Shown here in pieces: positions 10,801-20,400 of a stretch of 64,000 bases of DNA. Made by a program: the position numbers and the translations under genes. Within the stretch, counting starts at the first letter, position 1. Each line of letters opens with the position of its first letter. This DNA comes from Macrotrachela quadricornifera (taxonomy: Eukaryota > Rotifera > Eurotatoria > Philodinida > Philodinidae): contig JAJEKB010020803.1 of NCBI GenBank assembly GCA_022393335.1, positions 261,674 through 325,673 of the forward strand. The letters are read 5' to 3'. The notes under the pieces are model-generated. The model was not told the origin of the DNA, ran no database searches, and saw only the letters and a list, made by a program, of their open reading frames with translations.

Positions 10801-11283
10801 GGCAAAATATCAAAAAGATATGGAAAAGATCTTTCACGATACAGAACCATTCATTCAAAATAATATGTGTAAGTAGAACTTACAATGAACAATACTTTCC
10901 ACATACATTCTGATAAAATCAATACTTTTTCTTATAAGATTTTCAAAATGATATCAACAGCAAACAAAAAACGAATCAATGTCAAAATCAACAACAACGT
11001 TATCATCAATCTATCCAATCCACCATTACCAGCCAACGATCGTAGTTTAATTAACAAAGACACGATTGTTAATATTTGCCAAATTAACAAAGAATCCGAC
11101 GAAGATGAAGATACAGATACTGAAAACAATACAAATGATGAAGAAGAAGAAGATGATGATGAACAAGACGACAACGACGAAAATGATATTGGAAGTGATG
11201 AGGAACAAGAAGAAGATCACAATGATGCTGCACATCCAAAATCGATTGCAACAGCTAAAAAGAGTGCTAATGACAAAAAATAA
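10801..11283 (+). CDS. Second ORF of the Penelope-like element, acidic tail
   Basis: A first short exon reads MAKYQKDMEKIFHDTEP (from 10801) up to a GT near 10867. The following frame, open from 10885, gives NKKRINVKINNNVIINLSNP and a long D/E-rich stretch, then a lysine-rich end at 11283. Copy 2 has a counterpart with the same order: a charged helix (DELHDKIEDML), an N/Q-rich segment with NNIHLHNSP, and an acidic tail. This two-copy conservation argues it belongs to the element. Function unknown; a nucleic-acid or telomere-protein partner is conceivable but unproven. The splice joint is not certain. Confidence 0.5.
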
Positions 11284-11489
11284 TCCATAACCACCAACAT
11301 ATTCATATTTCTCTGAGACATTTACAAACATTTCATTATCATATTTCTATCCTTATTTTCTTTTTTCTTATAATGAACCATTTATCTGAATAAAACGAAA
11401 GACTTCGATTACATTTGATAATTTAACTGTTACAGTTCATGATCTTCCCCTCACATTCATATTAATCTCTCAAACGACTTCGAAACCAG

Positions 11490-11730
11490 ATTAAACTCCT
11501 AAATACTTCACCAGACCCTCCAGCAAGTTCAAAAAGCGTCTTGTTTATGTTTGACTCGACAATCTGTAAAAGATATCTACTAACGATAACTACATAATCA
11601 TTTATAACTGTAGAGTAACTAATGTATTTCTGATCTTTATGATCATCCAACTCATTATAGAGTCGAAACCTAACTAATGAGAGTGCCTAAGCAACAGTCG
11701 AAAAGCGTCTTGGTTATACTTGACTTACCC
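11490..11730 (+). repeat. Two degenerate ribozyme-unit remnants
   Basis: The stretches around 11512-11545 (GACCCTCCAGCAAG, then AAAAAGCGTC) and 11685-11715 (CAGTCGAAAAGCGTC) keep the 3' half of the ribozyme unit, but the CTGATGA core is lost. Both are followed by GTTTGACTCG- or CTTGACTTACCC-like tails typical of the family. Confidence 0.5.
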
Positions 11731-11739
11731 TCATATCAA

Positions 11740-11783
11740 ACTACCTGATGAGACCCTTTATCAAAGTCCAAACGTCTCGTAGT
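11740..11783 (+). ncRNA. Hammerhead-like motif with one core change
   Basis: Stem I ACTAC (11740-11744) pairs exactly with GTAGT (11779-11783). CTGATGA at 11745-11751 is intact and stem II begins GAC/GTC. The GAAA is changed to CAAA (G12 to C). A self-complementary ACGT opens the short stem III region, which ends in T-C before the predicted cleavage site. CTCACCTTTACCCTCAAG follows at about 11794-11811. The stem I sequence differs from the other units but is still complementary. Confidence 0.6.
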
Positions 11784-11929
11784 ATGCTAAAAACTCACCT
11801 TTACCCTCAAGATAGTTTTATACGCACATGCTGTCAATCAGAGAATGTTTGGCTATATACTTAGACATCCAGATTGATCTTCTAATGTTTATGTTTTTTC
11901 CAAAATTAGAAATAATTAAGAGACGATTT

Positions 11930-12285
11930 GTTCAATCTATAATCGAAAAAGATCGAAATCGTTCGAGAAGAGCGCAGCAGGACTGCAATTGATCTCTTGT
12001 AAGAGACATACAGTCTAGCAATAAAAGCTCTCGTGAATCGTTTTCAGAGCTATAAGAATGTGGAAAGAACAGTCTCTCTTAGTTGTATAATTAAGAAAAG
12101 TTTTTTCGATCTGTGATCGATGACGATCAGAGTTGTTCTAAGAGAGCGAAACAGGACCTCTGCCATTGCAGCATAGGACGGATCTCTTGTGAGAGACCCC
12201 AGGTCTGGCTAAAGAAACTCTTTTTAAAGATTTCAGATCTGTAACAACATAGAGAGAAAAAGTCTCTCTTAATTATCAAAATACC
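11930..12285 (+). repeat. Tandem duplication of a ~185-bp unit
   Basis: Two diverged copies meet near 12105. Shared landmarks are GATCTCTTGTAAGAGAC / GATCTCTTGTGAGAGAC (at about 11991 and 12180), a CTAGC/CTGGCTAAA box, and AGTCTCTCTTA near the end of each copy. GTCTCT..AGAGAC words can form small hairpins. The pair lies between ribozyme-like units inside the retroelement's 3' region. Confidence 0.6.
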
Positions 12286-12329
12286 CATCTAAAGAGACCC
12301 TTGAGCAAGGTAAAAATGCGTCATGGGTA
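12282..12329 (+). ncRNA. Hammerhead-like motif, core decayed, stem I perfect
   Basis: TACCCAT (12282-12288) pairs over 7 bp with ATGGGTA (12323-12329). Between them are CTAAAGA (two changes from CTGATGA), GACCC ... GGT, then AAAA and ATGCGTC in the expected places. The core changes should abolish activity, but the matching stem I supports common descent from a ribozyme. Confidence 0.55.
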
Positions 12330-12418
12330 CTTAAAGGATGACAAAGTTTAAAGAGGAATGTCTCGGCTGTTTTCTCACCCAACCAGCACGGTGTTTACAC
12401 CTAGCTGAAGTGAATTTA

Positions 12419-12440
12419 CACCCTCACCCTCACCCCTCAC
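12419..12440 (+). repeat. C-rich telomere-like tract
   Basis: ACACCCTCACCCTCACCCCT with near-perfect CCCTCA periodicity, on the 3' side of the unit at 12282-12329. Confidence 0.7.
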
Positions 12441-12528
12441 GTAAGAGTACCATAAAGCAAATGATTGAAAACTATCGTCTTGTTTAGAACCAATCAAGAT
12501 ACAACAGATTCACTCAAAATTATCAGAA

Positions 12529-12570
12529 ACCACCTGATGAGACTGAAATTCAGTTGAAATCGATCGTGGT
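12529..12570 (+). ncRNA. Hammerhead ribozyme, complete core
   Basis: All conserved positions can be assigned. Stem I is ACCAC (12529-12533) with GTGGT (12566-12570). CTGATGA is at 12534-12540. Stem II is GACTG (12541-12545) with CAGTT (12551-12555), five pairs including one G-U, closing a 5-nt loop. GAA at 12556-12558 is G12-A13-A14. The palindrome ATCGAT (12559-12564) is a minimal stem III, and C at 12565 is the cleavage-site base. A tiny stem III is the known form in Penelope-like retroelements, where activity is thought to need dimers. It lies in the 3' region of Penelope-like copy 1. Confidence 0.8.
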
Positions 12571-12732
12571 GTTCTTCTATATAAATTCACCATAAAATGA
12601 ATTAACTATCTGCTATTTTAATCGACGGATTTAATTTCATGAGATTGTATACAGAGAGAAAATTGATTTGTTCAATTTCTTTTTGTTGCAATTAATTGAA
12701 ATTGAATTGGTTGATATATGCAGAAATCTTAT

Positions 12733-12776
12733 ACCACTCGAAAAGATCTTTAATAAGATCGATAACCGGTTGTGGT
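12733..12776 (+). ncRNA. Degenerate hammerhead-like motif
   Basis: ACCAC (12733-12737) and GTGGT (12772-12776) remain complementary, and AGATCTT/AAGATC forms stem II. The CTGATGA box has become TCGAAAA and GAAA has become GATA. The following 15 bp and the CTCACCCTCATCC tract (12792-12808) resemble the unit at 1865-1951. Confidence 0.5.
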
Positions 12777-13269
12777 AGTTATTTTAGTATACTCACCCTC
12801 ATCCTCAATTGTGGTATAGAAATATTATTTTCTCTTTAGAAATCACTGTAAGTCTTTTCTTGATTTTACATGAGATGGGAATAGTTATCCTTCACTCCCC
12901 CAACCCATTCTACTTAAGTAAACAATAGCCCTCAAGGACCTACGAATTTCTCGATATAACAGGTGTTGAAGATGTATGACTACTACTGTATAATAGATAT
13001 GAGAATTTTAAGGTATCTCCAAATTATAGGACTTATTTCCTTGAGTATTCCTGTATGATAGAATATGAGGAACTAAAGGTACAGTCAGCAGAGCATTCGT
13101 TTTTACGACCTGACAATCCACTCTTTTTAGGAGGAAGACCTGTAATCTGACGAATTCTCTCACGTAGATTTCGTATTTCCATCATTCAACGCAGAGATTG
13201 GACGCAAGTACTTAGAAGTACTTGCTCATTTTAACTCTATTATTCTTTCCTGACGTGATGGATGTACAA

Positions 13270-13791
13270 CTCTGAAAAAAAAAGGAGTTTACCAAAACTT
13301 TTTGAAAAAGTTCTGTAGATTCCTGAAAGACTGCAAATGAGTTGAACGATCCAAAAATGCAATAAAAATTTTGACAGAACCTTTTGAAAGTTCTGCGAAG
13401 TACCCACTTCCCGAACCATCTCTTGCAGAACCTTTTTTTAGGTTCTCTAGAACAAAAGACAGTTCTGTGGAAAATTACAAAACCTTAATGGTTCCCCGTA
13501 CAAAACTACTAACATTTTCTGAGAAACTCTTATGGTTCCGTACTGATCCCTGGTGATCTTATACAGAACTCGTAAGGTTTTGTAATTTCCACAGAACTGT
13601 CTTTTGCTCTAGAGAACCCAAAAAAAAGGTTCTACAAGAGATGGTTCGGGAAGTGGGTACTTCGCAGAACTTTCAAAAGGTTCTGTCAAAATTTTTATTG
13701 CATTTTTGGATCGTTCAACTCATTTGCAGTCTTTTAGGAATCTACAGAACTTTTTCAAAAAGTTTTGGTAAACTCCTTTTTTTTTTCAGAG
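13270..13791. mobile_element. 522-bp foldback element inside the outer foldback
   Basis: A near-perfect palindrome. The left arm starts CTCTGAAAAAAAAAGGAG and the right arm ends CTCCTTTTTTTTTTCAGAG. Arms of about 230 bp flank a short centre near 13500-13560 and hold repeated GAACCTTTT/GTTCTG words. The interrupted host arm continues from TACAA to AACCATAGAGCTC, so the insertion duplicated only about two bases. Open frames across the palindrome are a by-product of symmetry. Confidence 0.75.
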
Positions 13792-14101
13792 AACCATAGA
13801 GCTCATTTTAATACTTATTTTAACGGCTACAAAAAGGTACTCATTATTTTTTCATTTAACAATTCACGCGTCAGAATACTCAAAGTACTTAAGAAATTTT
13901 GGCACGTTTAAAAATGACAATAAAAATGTTAAGTACTTTGAATTTTCTGACGCGTGGATTGTTGAATGAAAAAATAATGAGTACGGTTTTGTAGCCGCTA
14001 AAATAAGGATTAAAATGAGCTCTTTGGTTGTATTTTCATCACGTCAGGAAAGAATAATAGAGTTAAAATGAGCAAGTACTTAGAAGTACTTGCGTCCAAT
14101 C

Positions 14102-15253
14102 CAGGGCTGCCATCTGTTCAGGTTCATGATGGGGTACAACAATTATTAAATGGGGTACACTTGAGGTACAGTACTGTTCCAAATGGGGTGCGTTGATGGG
14201 GTACATAGTTTTTTATGGAATACAAGCATTGTCGATGAGGAACTAGTTTTGAAAAGGATTTTTAGTGTAAAAACATTATTTCTAATCTTTTTCTCTGTTT
14301 TGAGAATAGTATTCATATGCTAGTTTTTCTTTCGAAACAAATAGTTTACAAATACATCTTTTCTTTCGAAACAAATCTGTTGAAAATAAATGTTCACTTA
14401 AATTAAGTTTCTCTGTTTACATAAGGTAATACACATTTTTTTTACACAACTGTTTTTCTGCTTGCTTTTAGCAAATTCAATCAATTCTGATTGAGATTGT
14501 GCAAAAGAATAAAATCGTTACCTTTCATCTGACTATTCAATCGTATTTTTAACTCACTAGCAACTGCTTCAGTTGACATCGAGTTTCGACTTGGTGTTCA
14601 TGCGTGCCTCGTATGGTTGAACATACATTCAGTAAATGCATTCGAATAAGAAATCGACTACACATATGCAAGAACTTTCGCTATTTCGGTGAATAATGTT
14701 GTAGATTCCGAAAGAAGGCGTATCCATAATTGAACAGAGCGAATTTCTTTTTCCTTTTCATAAGTTTCAATTGTTGACATATGAAAAAGATCTTCTTCAT
14801 TGTCTGTTTTACGAAATTAGTCATTTAATATATGTCTACTAAAATCATGAGCACTATCACCAATATATTTTCCAAATTGATCATTCAATGCTTCACGATA
14901 CGAGTTGACTTCTTTGAATATGGATTATAAAATATTCAATTCATCGAATAGTTTGTCATGATTAATGTCAAGCTTTAAAAAAGCAACACACACTTCAATC
15001 TGATGAAATCTTATTTGATCAATATCACAAATTCCTAAAGGAATAAAGCCGTTCTCTTTTCTCTAATTGTCATAACAGAATATATCAAAAACAGCAGTTA
15101 ATTCTGTTAATTCGAATTGTTGATCATAATATTTCTCAATGTATTAAATTCTGTTCAAAGAGATATAGTTAAAATGGGGTACAAATTTTTTTGAGGTACA
15201 AATCGTTAAAATGGGGTACTGTACCCCTAAATGGGGTACAAATGGCAGCCCTG
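14102..15253 (-). mobile_element. hAT element, 1152 bp, with 8-bp target duplication
   Basis: The ends are CAGGGCTGCCAT (14102) and ATGGCAGCCCTG (ending 15253), flanked by an exact 8-bp duplication GTCCAATC (14094-14101 and 15254-15261), the size hAT elements make. Both subterminal regions carry multiple ATGGGGTAC copies, likely old transposase binding sites. The interior is a - strand transposase relic. It inserted into the right arm of the outer foldback. Confidence 0.88.
14497..15160 (-). pseudogene. hAT transposase relic (C-terminal half)
   Basis: On the - strand: TELTAVFDIFCYDN, GICDIDQIRFHQIEVCVAFL, LFDELNI, and then the hAT dimerisation signature SYSNAFTECMFNHTRHA followed by TPSRNSMSTEAVASELKIRLN. 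Several stop codons interrupt it. The N-terminal zinc finger and first catalytic region are absent, in keeping with an internally deleted 1.15-kb copy. Confidence 0.7.
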
Positions 15254-15272
15254 GTCCAATCTCTAATTCAAC

Positions 15273-15960
15273 AAAATTTTATCTTTTAGTTCTATGTATA
15301 TTCTCTCTATTTTAATCGTATCGTATGTATCGCCATAGTATCCTTGATAAACGTAATCCGCTTTTTCTCTCTTGTATACCTATCTAAAATTAGTGGTTCT
15401 ACATGGTGACCACCGAGGTTGAATGAAGAAATCGAAAATGTACATTTTTTTAAAACTCATGATTAATGATCGATAGATTGCTGAAGTATATAGTCTTCAA
15501 AAAAACTTATTATTGAGCATATTGTCCTCGATCATTCTACTTTTTGAACATGGAAATACTAGACGAATGGTTATCTTTCAAACCAACAGCACAATCGATC
15601 TTTTCATAAGTTGTTTCAGAAAAGTGTTCATCATATATGTGAGAATAGCATAATCCATGCATTTTAAAGATCATACGATTTTTTTCACATATTCCGTGTT
15701 TGACAGTTCAGTATAATAATGAACAGGAATACAAGAAATGAGATGTGTTTATATACGCAGAAGAAGATTTTAGATGTTCATCTCGAGCGCTTTTCTGTCT
15801 GTTTTCCACAAAAAAGAATGATTTTCAATCAAGAATCTTAAAAGTCAAGAAACCGTTGGTAAAGACCTTTTGTACGTAATCAAAAAATTTTTATATATTA
15901 TCTTCACAACCAGTAAACCCTGAACCCGTTGATAAATCTTTCGTCACATTATTTTTTTTC
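15273..15960. other. Intergenic, no gene seen
   Basis: AT-rich DNA between the nested transposons and the glycosidase-like fragment. No conserved frame. Confidence 0.4.
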
Positions 15961-15961
15961 T

Positions 15962-16550
15962 GTAGCTTTTAGTACATTTAATAGTGGATGCTTTTTGATA
16001 CACGCCGGGCAGGAAATGGAACAAACGAAAATTTTATCACTTTTCGACAAAGATTGGGTTGATTATGGAGAAGTCCATCCACTTGAAGAGTTCACACGTA
16101 AATTGATACAAATCAAAAAACATCGGGTGATCGAAAAGAGAGACGCCAGGTCAGAGGAGTGAAATATAGATGTGTCTCAGAAATTATTCTTCCTCTGTTC
16201 TTAGATTAACATTGACCCATTATCATCGATGTATTGTGGCCGTCTGAGAAGCTACATCGATCCGTGAAGGTCTCATTGATGTGTTCAGTGTCACACAAGA
16301 AGCCAACAATAAACAATTCATCAAAATTAATAATTTGCCCAAAGGCACTTATGAAAACTTATTTGTCGATACAGGCGTAAACGAACTGATGCGACGCGAA
16401 TTTCACGTAGTTCCAGTGGATAAGGATGGTTGGCTGCCAGTACCTATAGTTGGCACCGTCCTACATTATGTTGGTCTTCTTCTGCATCCTAAACCATTTT
16501 ACAATGAAATATTTGATTTTAACTACAAATGTTTTAATACTCAAAATTAG
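15962..16550 (+). pseudogene. C-terminal fragment resembling a GH13-type glycosidase
   Basis: The first part reads GCFLIHAGQEMEQTK then DWVDYGEVHPLEEFTRKLIQ. This is the layout of the last barrel strands of alpha-amylase/pullulanase-like enzymes (xFxHAGQE, DW..., FxRxLIxLRK). The second part, from about 16256, reads LIDVFSVTQEANNKQFIKINNLP ... LPVPIVGTVLHYVG, like the C-terminal beta domain. The junction has a GTCAGA near 16150 and AG-rich acceptors but no clean intron. The catalytic domain is missing, so this is a 5'-truncated relic. The family call is from motif order only. Confidence 0.45.
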
Positions 16551-17459
16551 GCGTGAGAATGATTTATAGACTCAATTTGCCACGCACAGCACAATCACGT
16601 TGATTCTGACCGTTTTGCGTAGTTTGCTGTATTTAGAGAGAACCTCATATACTTTTTATTTTGATAAAGCTCGATAGAACATGATTTATTCAGCCAGAAT
16701 ACATAGCTTTTATTTGGTTTAGTTTAAATCTTGTTCAAAATTTCGTTGGTGGAAAGAACTGTAGGTGAGGGTGAGTTCAAGCAAACCATGATACGTTTCG
16801 ATCTTGCTAAAGGGTTTATTTTGGAAGAATTGATGTGATTACATTGAATACATATCTAGCGATTGATGGCAGACAAATTATTGATGATGAGATAGTGCTA
16901 TTTCTGATTGTGTTCTTTTACATGATGAGTTAGTTTGAAGCGAGATGATCTTGAATAAGAAAGTTATTATCTTTGCTTTTGTTGAAACGAACACAAGTAA
17001 ATGTATAAGTCAAATAATGATTCAAGTATATGCAACAATTTTTTGTAATCTTAAAAATTTTATAGGAGGATGTTGCTTACCATCTTTTGGTGATTTTTCA
17101 TTCGTTGTTCGTATTGGAAATGTACTATTTAATCTCGTCGATCTTACGCTCGTACACTGTGACGTTATAACAATCTTTGAATTTTTCTTTCACACATATG
17201 GAGTGTGAATAGAACAAAGAAAATAAACGATGAGAAAAACCGAAAACTACTTCACTTTATATATTGCCTGAACTGTCCCATGCAATAAACGAGCGATGGA
17301 ACAACAAAAAATCCATATGACAAAAAAAAGATTCTTAAAATGTATAATCATAAGAGAAGAGCATTATTTTTTTCCAAAAAATCACGAATTTAATGACAAA
17401 TGTTCAAAAAAAAGATGTTTAGTAAAAAGACATGTGTGCGGGTACACAAATAGTTGTAA
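16551..17459. other. Intergenic; includes one ribozyme-unit relic
   Basis: Apart from the G-rich/ribozyme relic at 16763-16824 there is an 87-codon + frame (16945-17208) with no recognisable motif and unlikely to be a gene. The 3' end of the NACHT gene meets this region at 17460. Confidence 0.4.
16763..16824 (-). ncRNA. Ribozyme-unit relic with telomere-like tract
   Basis: On the - strand: CCCTTTAGCAAGATCGAAAC, GTATC, ATGGTTTGCTTGAACTCACC, then CCTCACC. The stem II loop, GAAA and 3' half of stem I are kept, while the CTGATGA side has decayed to ATAAA. It shows the unit's standard 3' flank clearly: TTGAACTCACCCTCACC. Confidence 0.55.
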
Positions 17460-20400
17460 TCATGAAAAGAATTTACGGTAAACTAAAAAACATGTTTCTC
17501 TCACAAATGCTGATATATTTTCATGGGATATATATTCTTTCTGATATTCTTCGTCAACATGACACTTAGTAAAAAATGTTTTTTTTATGTTAGCTAAATC
17601 TGTATCCTTAATGCAACTGAGCCGCAATAACATTTCGAGAGTATCTTTGTCACTATTTTGTCTACTTTTATCATTATCAAAAGACGCATTAATTCGAGAT
17701 GAAAGTCTTTGGTGCACTTCTAACAAAGATATAATACCGGCCTGAACGAGAGATACTAATATCGATAGGTAAATTCTCAATCTTTTTCTAGATGACTCAG
17801 AAACGATTGTCTCAAATAACTTTTCGATCGTGTTTCGATCAGATACATGTTTCAAACGATTCAGATGGTTTAATGTCAAAGAACGTTTATCAATTGTAAT
17901 CCATTTTAACATATCAATTAGTTCGACTGTAATCATTTCATCAACTGTATAAAGTTTAATCATCGCTTCACTATGTTTTGGATTATTCTTACAATAGAAA
18001 CTAATTTTGTTTTTGAATTCATTTTCATTAAAACTACTATTACGGATAGCGTTACAAAATTTCTTTGGTTGTTTTTCGCTGATTTGCAATGCTAATTTGA
18101 TATAGTCGGGGGTAGGATCAGAAAGATAGTTATTGTTATCTTTGTCGCATAAATACTTGTATAGATCAAGGAGAAATCTTTTGAAATCCTTAGAGAGTAA
18201 TATATCCAAGTCATCATTAATTGCATTGTTATTTTTAAGTAAGACAGTACGGTTATTAACCACCGTATACAAAGTCAGTTGTAATAATATATTATACATC
18301 ATTTGAGATGTTTTTTTAGAATTACTTTTGAACCAGTTTGCTATTGTACTTTGTCTTAAATTTGAATATTGAATAGAAATTAAACAGAAAGTGGCTCTGA
18401 TTGAAATAATCTCTAAAGGTGATTTTTCCAAAATAGAAAATGCTTGTAGAATCTTATTTGAGTGATTTGATTTGTTTTGAATTTTTTTTTGAATAAGTAT
18501 ATAATTTCCATACGCCAATAAGGAAATAGCAACAAGTTCATTTGAATATTTATCACACGAACAAATAATCTTTTCTAAATTGTTAATTGAATTTTTTTGA
18601 AGAAAAATATTTCGTTCATGTGTATTAGAATCAATGAATACTAAATAAAGTGAATTGATAATTGTTTTTTGAACTCGAGAATATTGTGGATTATCAAAAA
18701 ATGTGAATATATAATTATATAATTCCTTTGAAAATTGTTTTTCTCCATTATCGATCTTACTAGTAATGATCCATTTAACAACAGTAGCAATATATTCCTC
18801 TTTAATAACGAAATCATCATTCTCACATTTGTCAATAAATAAATGATGTTTTGCAAGATAAATTTGTAAATGATTTGTACAACCTTTGATCATTAATAAG
18901 AATGAATTTGTTGTAGTTTCAGATGGATGATGAGCATTTTCGATAATTCGTTCGAGTTCCAATTTAAGAATTTCATCTAAAATTTCTTCTCGAAAAATTT
19001 TCACAGAAATGTTCGAAGAATAATGAATATTCTTCTGTAATATAACTAAAATTTGATGGAAAATAGTTACATGCACCTTTCGTAAAATGAGAAGATGTTG
19101 TACATGTTGTGTTAAACGAAATTCTGTGTCGATAGCACATATATTCTCAATAATATCGATTAAATCAGAAGACGTTGAACCATTGATCATTAATTGTAAT
19201 GCTGCATAATGGGAAAAAAAGTTTAACGCTTTATCTGTTCGATAGATAAGCCATTTTTCAATGATCGAAAGAGTGTTTGGTTCCACTGTAAAGTAAATAG
19301 ATACATCTTCAATAATTTGATCAAGTTCGTATCTATTCTTGGAGTTTTCTAAATAATTCGTTATCCATATTGCTCCGTTCAAACTCATAGTGAATTTATC
19401 TTTCGATGAATAAGAAAATAGTTCTTGAAACTCTTTAAAAGATGAAATATTATTGTTTGGATTATTTTCAATATACGTATTTAGAATTTGAGCATCAAAA
19501 GCTAATTGAACTAAATACATCGATGATAAAAGTATTCCATTTAATGAATGAAATGATCTTCTTTTTAGAAAATATTGATGAAATATTCTTGAATTCAATT
19601 CAACCGAATTCAACAAGTTTGTTTTTTGTTTGACAAACTTTGATAAATGACGTTGAAGATCGGTGTTATTCAATTGTCGTAACGCAAAATATGCGGCTTC
19701 TTTGTGAAGATTTTCTTCGCTATTTGATTTTTGATCAAATTTGTTTCCAATAATATTTTCCATATATTGAAATGATAATGGAAACAAGTGACGTAGATGA
19801 TAAAATTGAATGAATAAAAAAGTGGATGTTATTAAAGGAAGATTAGGCATGTTATAATAGAGAAGAAAAACTATTTCCCATTTCAATTGATGTCTTTGTT
19901 TTTCATCAAAGATTAATGGATCTTCCATCTCTAAGATAATACTTAAAGCAATGATTCGTAAAATTAAATCTTGAATACATCTTATTGTTGAGTAAACTTC
20001 TTCGTTTTCGATTAGAGAGAGATTTGTTTCAGAACAATATTGAAATTGGCGAAGTCGTGCGAGAGATATTGATGCGGAGAAAAGTTTTTCACATCGATCT
20101 TTATCTTTAGGCAAAGCTTTTGCTTGATGAATACGTTGACGCTCGATGTTAATAAGTAATTCACAATTATTTGTACTCTCAACAAGAAATTGATCAAATA
20201 GTTGACGTTCGTACATTGCTTCAAGAAAATCTCTACAATCATCGGTTAAATTTTCATTATCAGATGTTTTTTCATAGAAGAGTACGAAAGCATAGTTTTC
20301 CAAATTGTATTTTTTGAACAACGATTGCAATAATGAAAAAAAGAGATAAGAGTTCAGATTATTCTGATTGACTTCTTCGAAATGTGTTAAATAGTTTGTT

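Larger units (their letters stand above)
9711..12810 (+). mobile_element. Penelope-like (Athena-type) retroelement, copy 1, 5'-truncated
   Basis: The copy starts inside the RT palm domain directly after the C-rich end of a ribozyme unit. It then carries the RT C-terminus, a second ORF with an acidic tail, about 650 bp of tandem and ribozyme-like sequence, and C-rich (TCACCC)n blocks at 12419-12440 and 12792-12808. Copy 2 at 36.4-40.3 kb has the same order on the other strand. No GIY-YIG endonuclease domain is visible, as expected for telomere-associated Athena-type elements. The right boundary is uncertain. Confidence 0.7.
13191..15265. mobile_element. Outer foldback (long-inverted-repeat) element hosting two other insertions
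   Basis: Its arms begin AGAGATTGGACGCAAGTACT on the left (13193) and end in the complement CCAATCTCT on the right (15257-15264 after removing the hAT insertion). Inside, 13800-14040 is one long palindrome around GAGCTCATTTTAAT. ATTCAAC occurs on both flanks (13184-13190 and 15266-15272) and could be a target duplication. Two later elements split it: a 522-bp foldback at 13270-13791 and a hAT element at 14102-15253. No transposase of its own is visible. Confidence 0.7.

Noticed and set aside
11047..11331. Long - strand frames opposite the acidic ORF
   Set aside because: They are the shadow of D/E codon repeats read on the opposite strand (runs of S, I, V, F).
13371..13556. Open frame inside the 522-bp foldback
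   Set aside because: It lies within palindromic DNA and has no protein signature.
16945..17208. 87-codon + frame before the NACHT gene
   Set aside because: No motif, low-complexity hydrophobic composition, no supporting start context.
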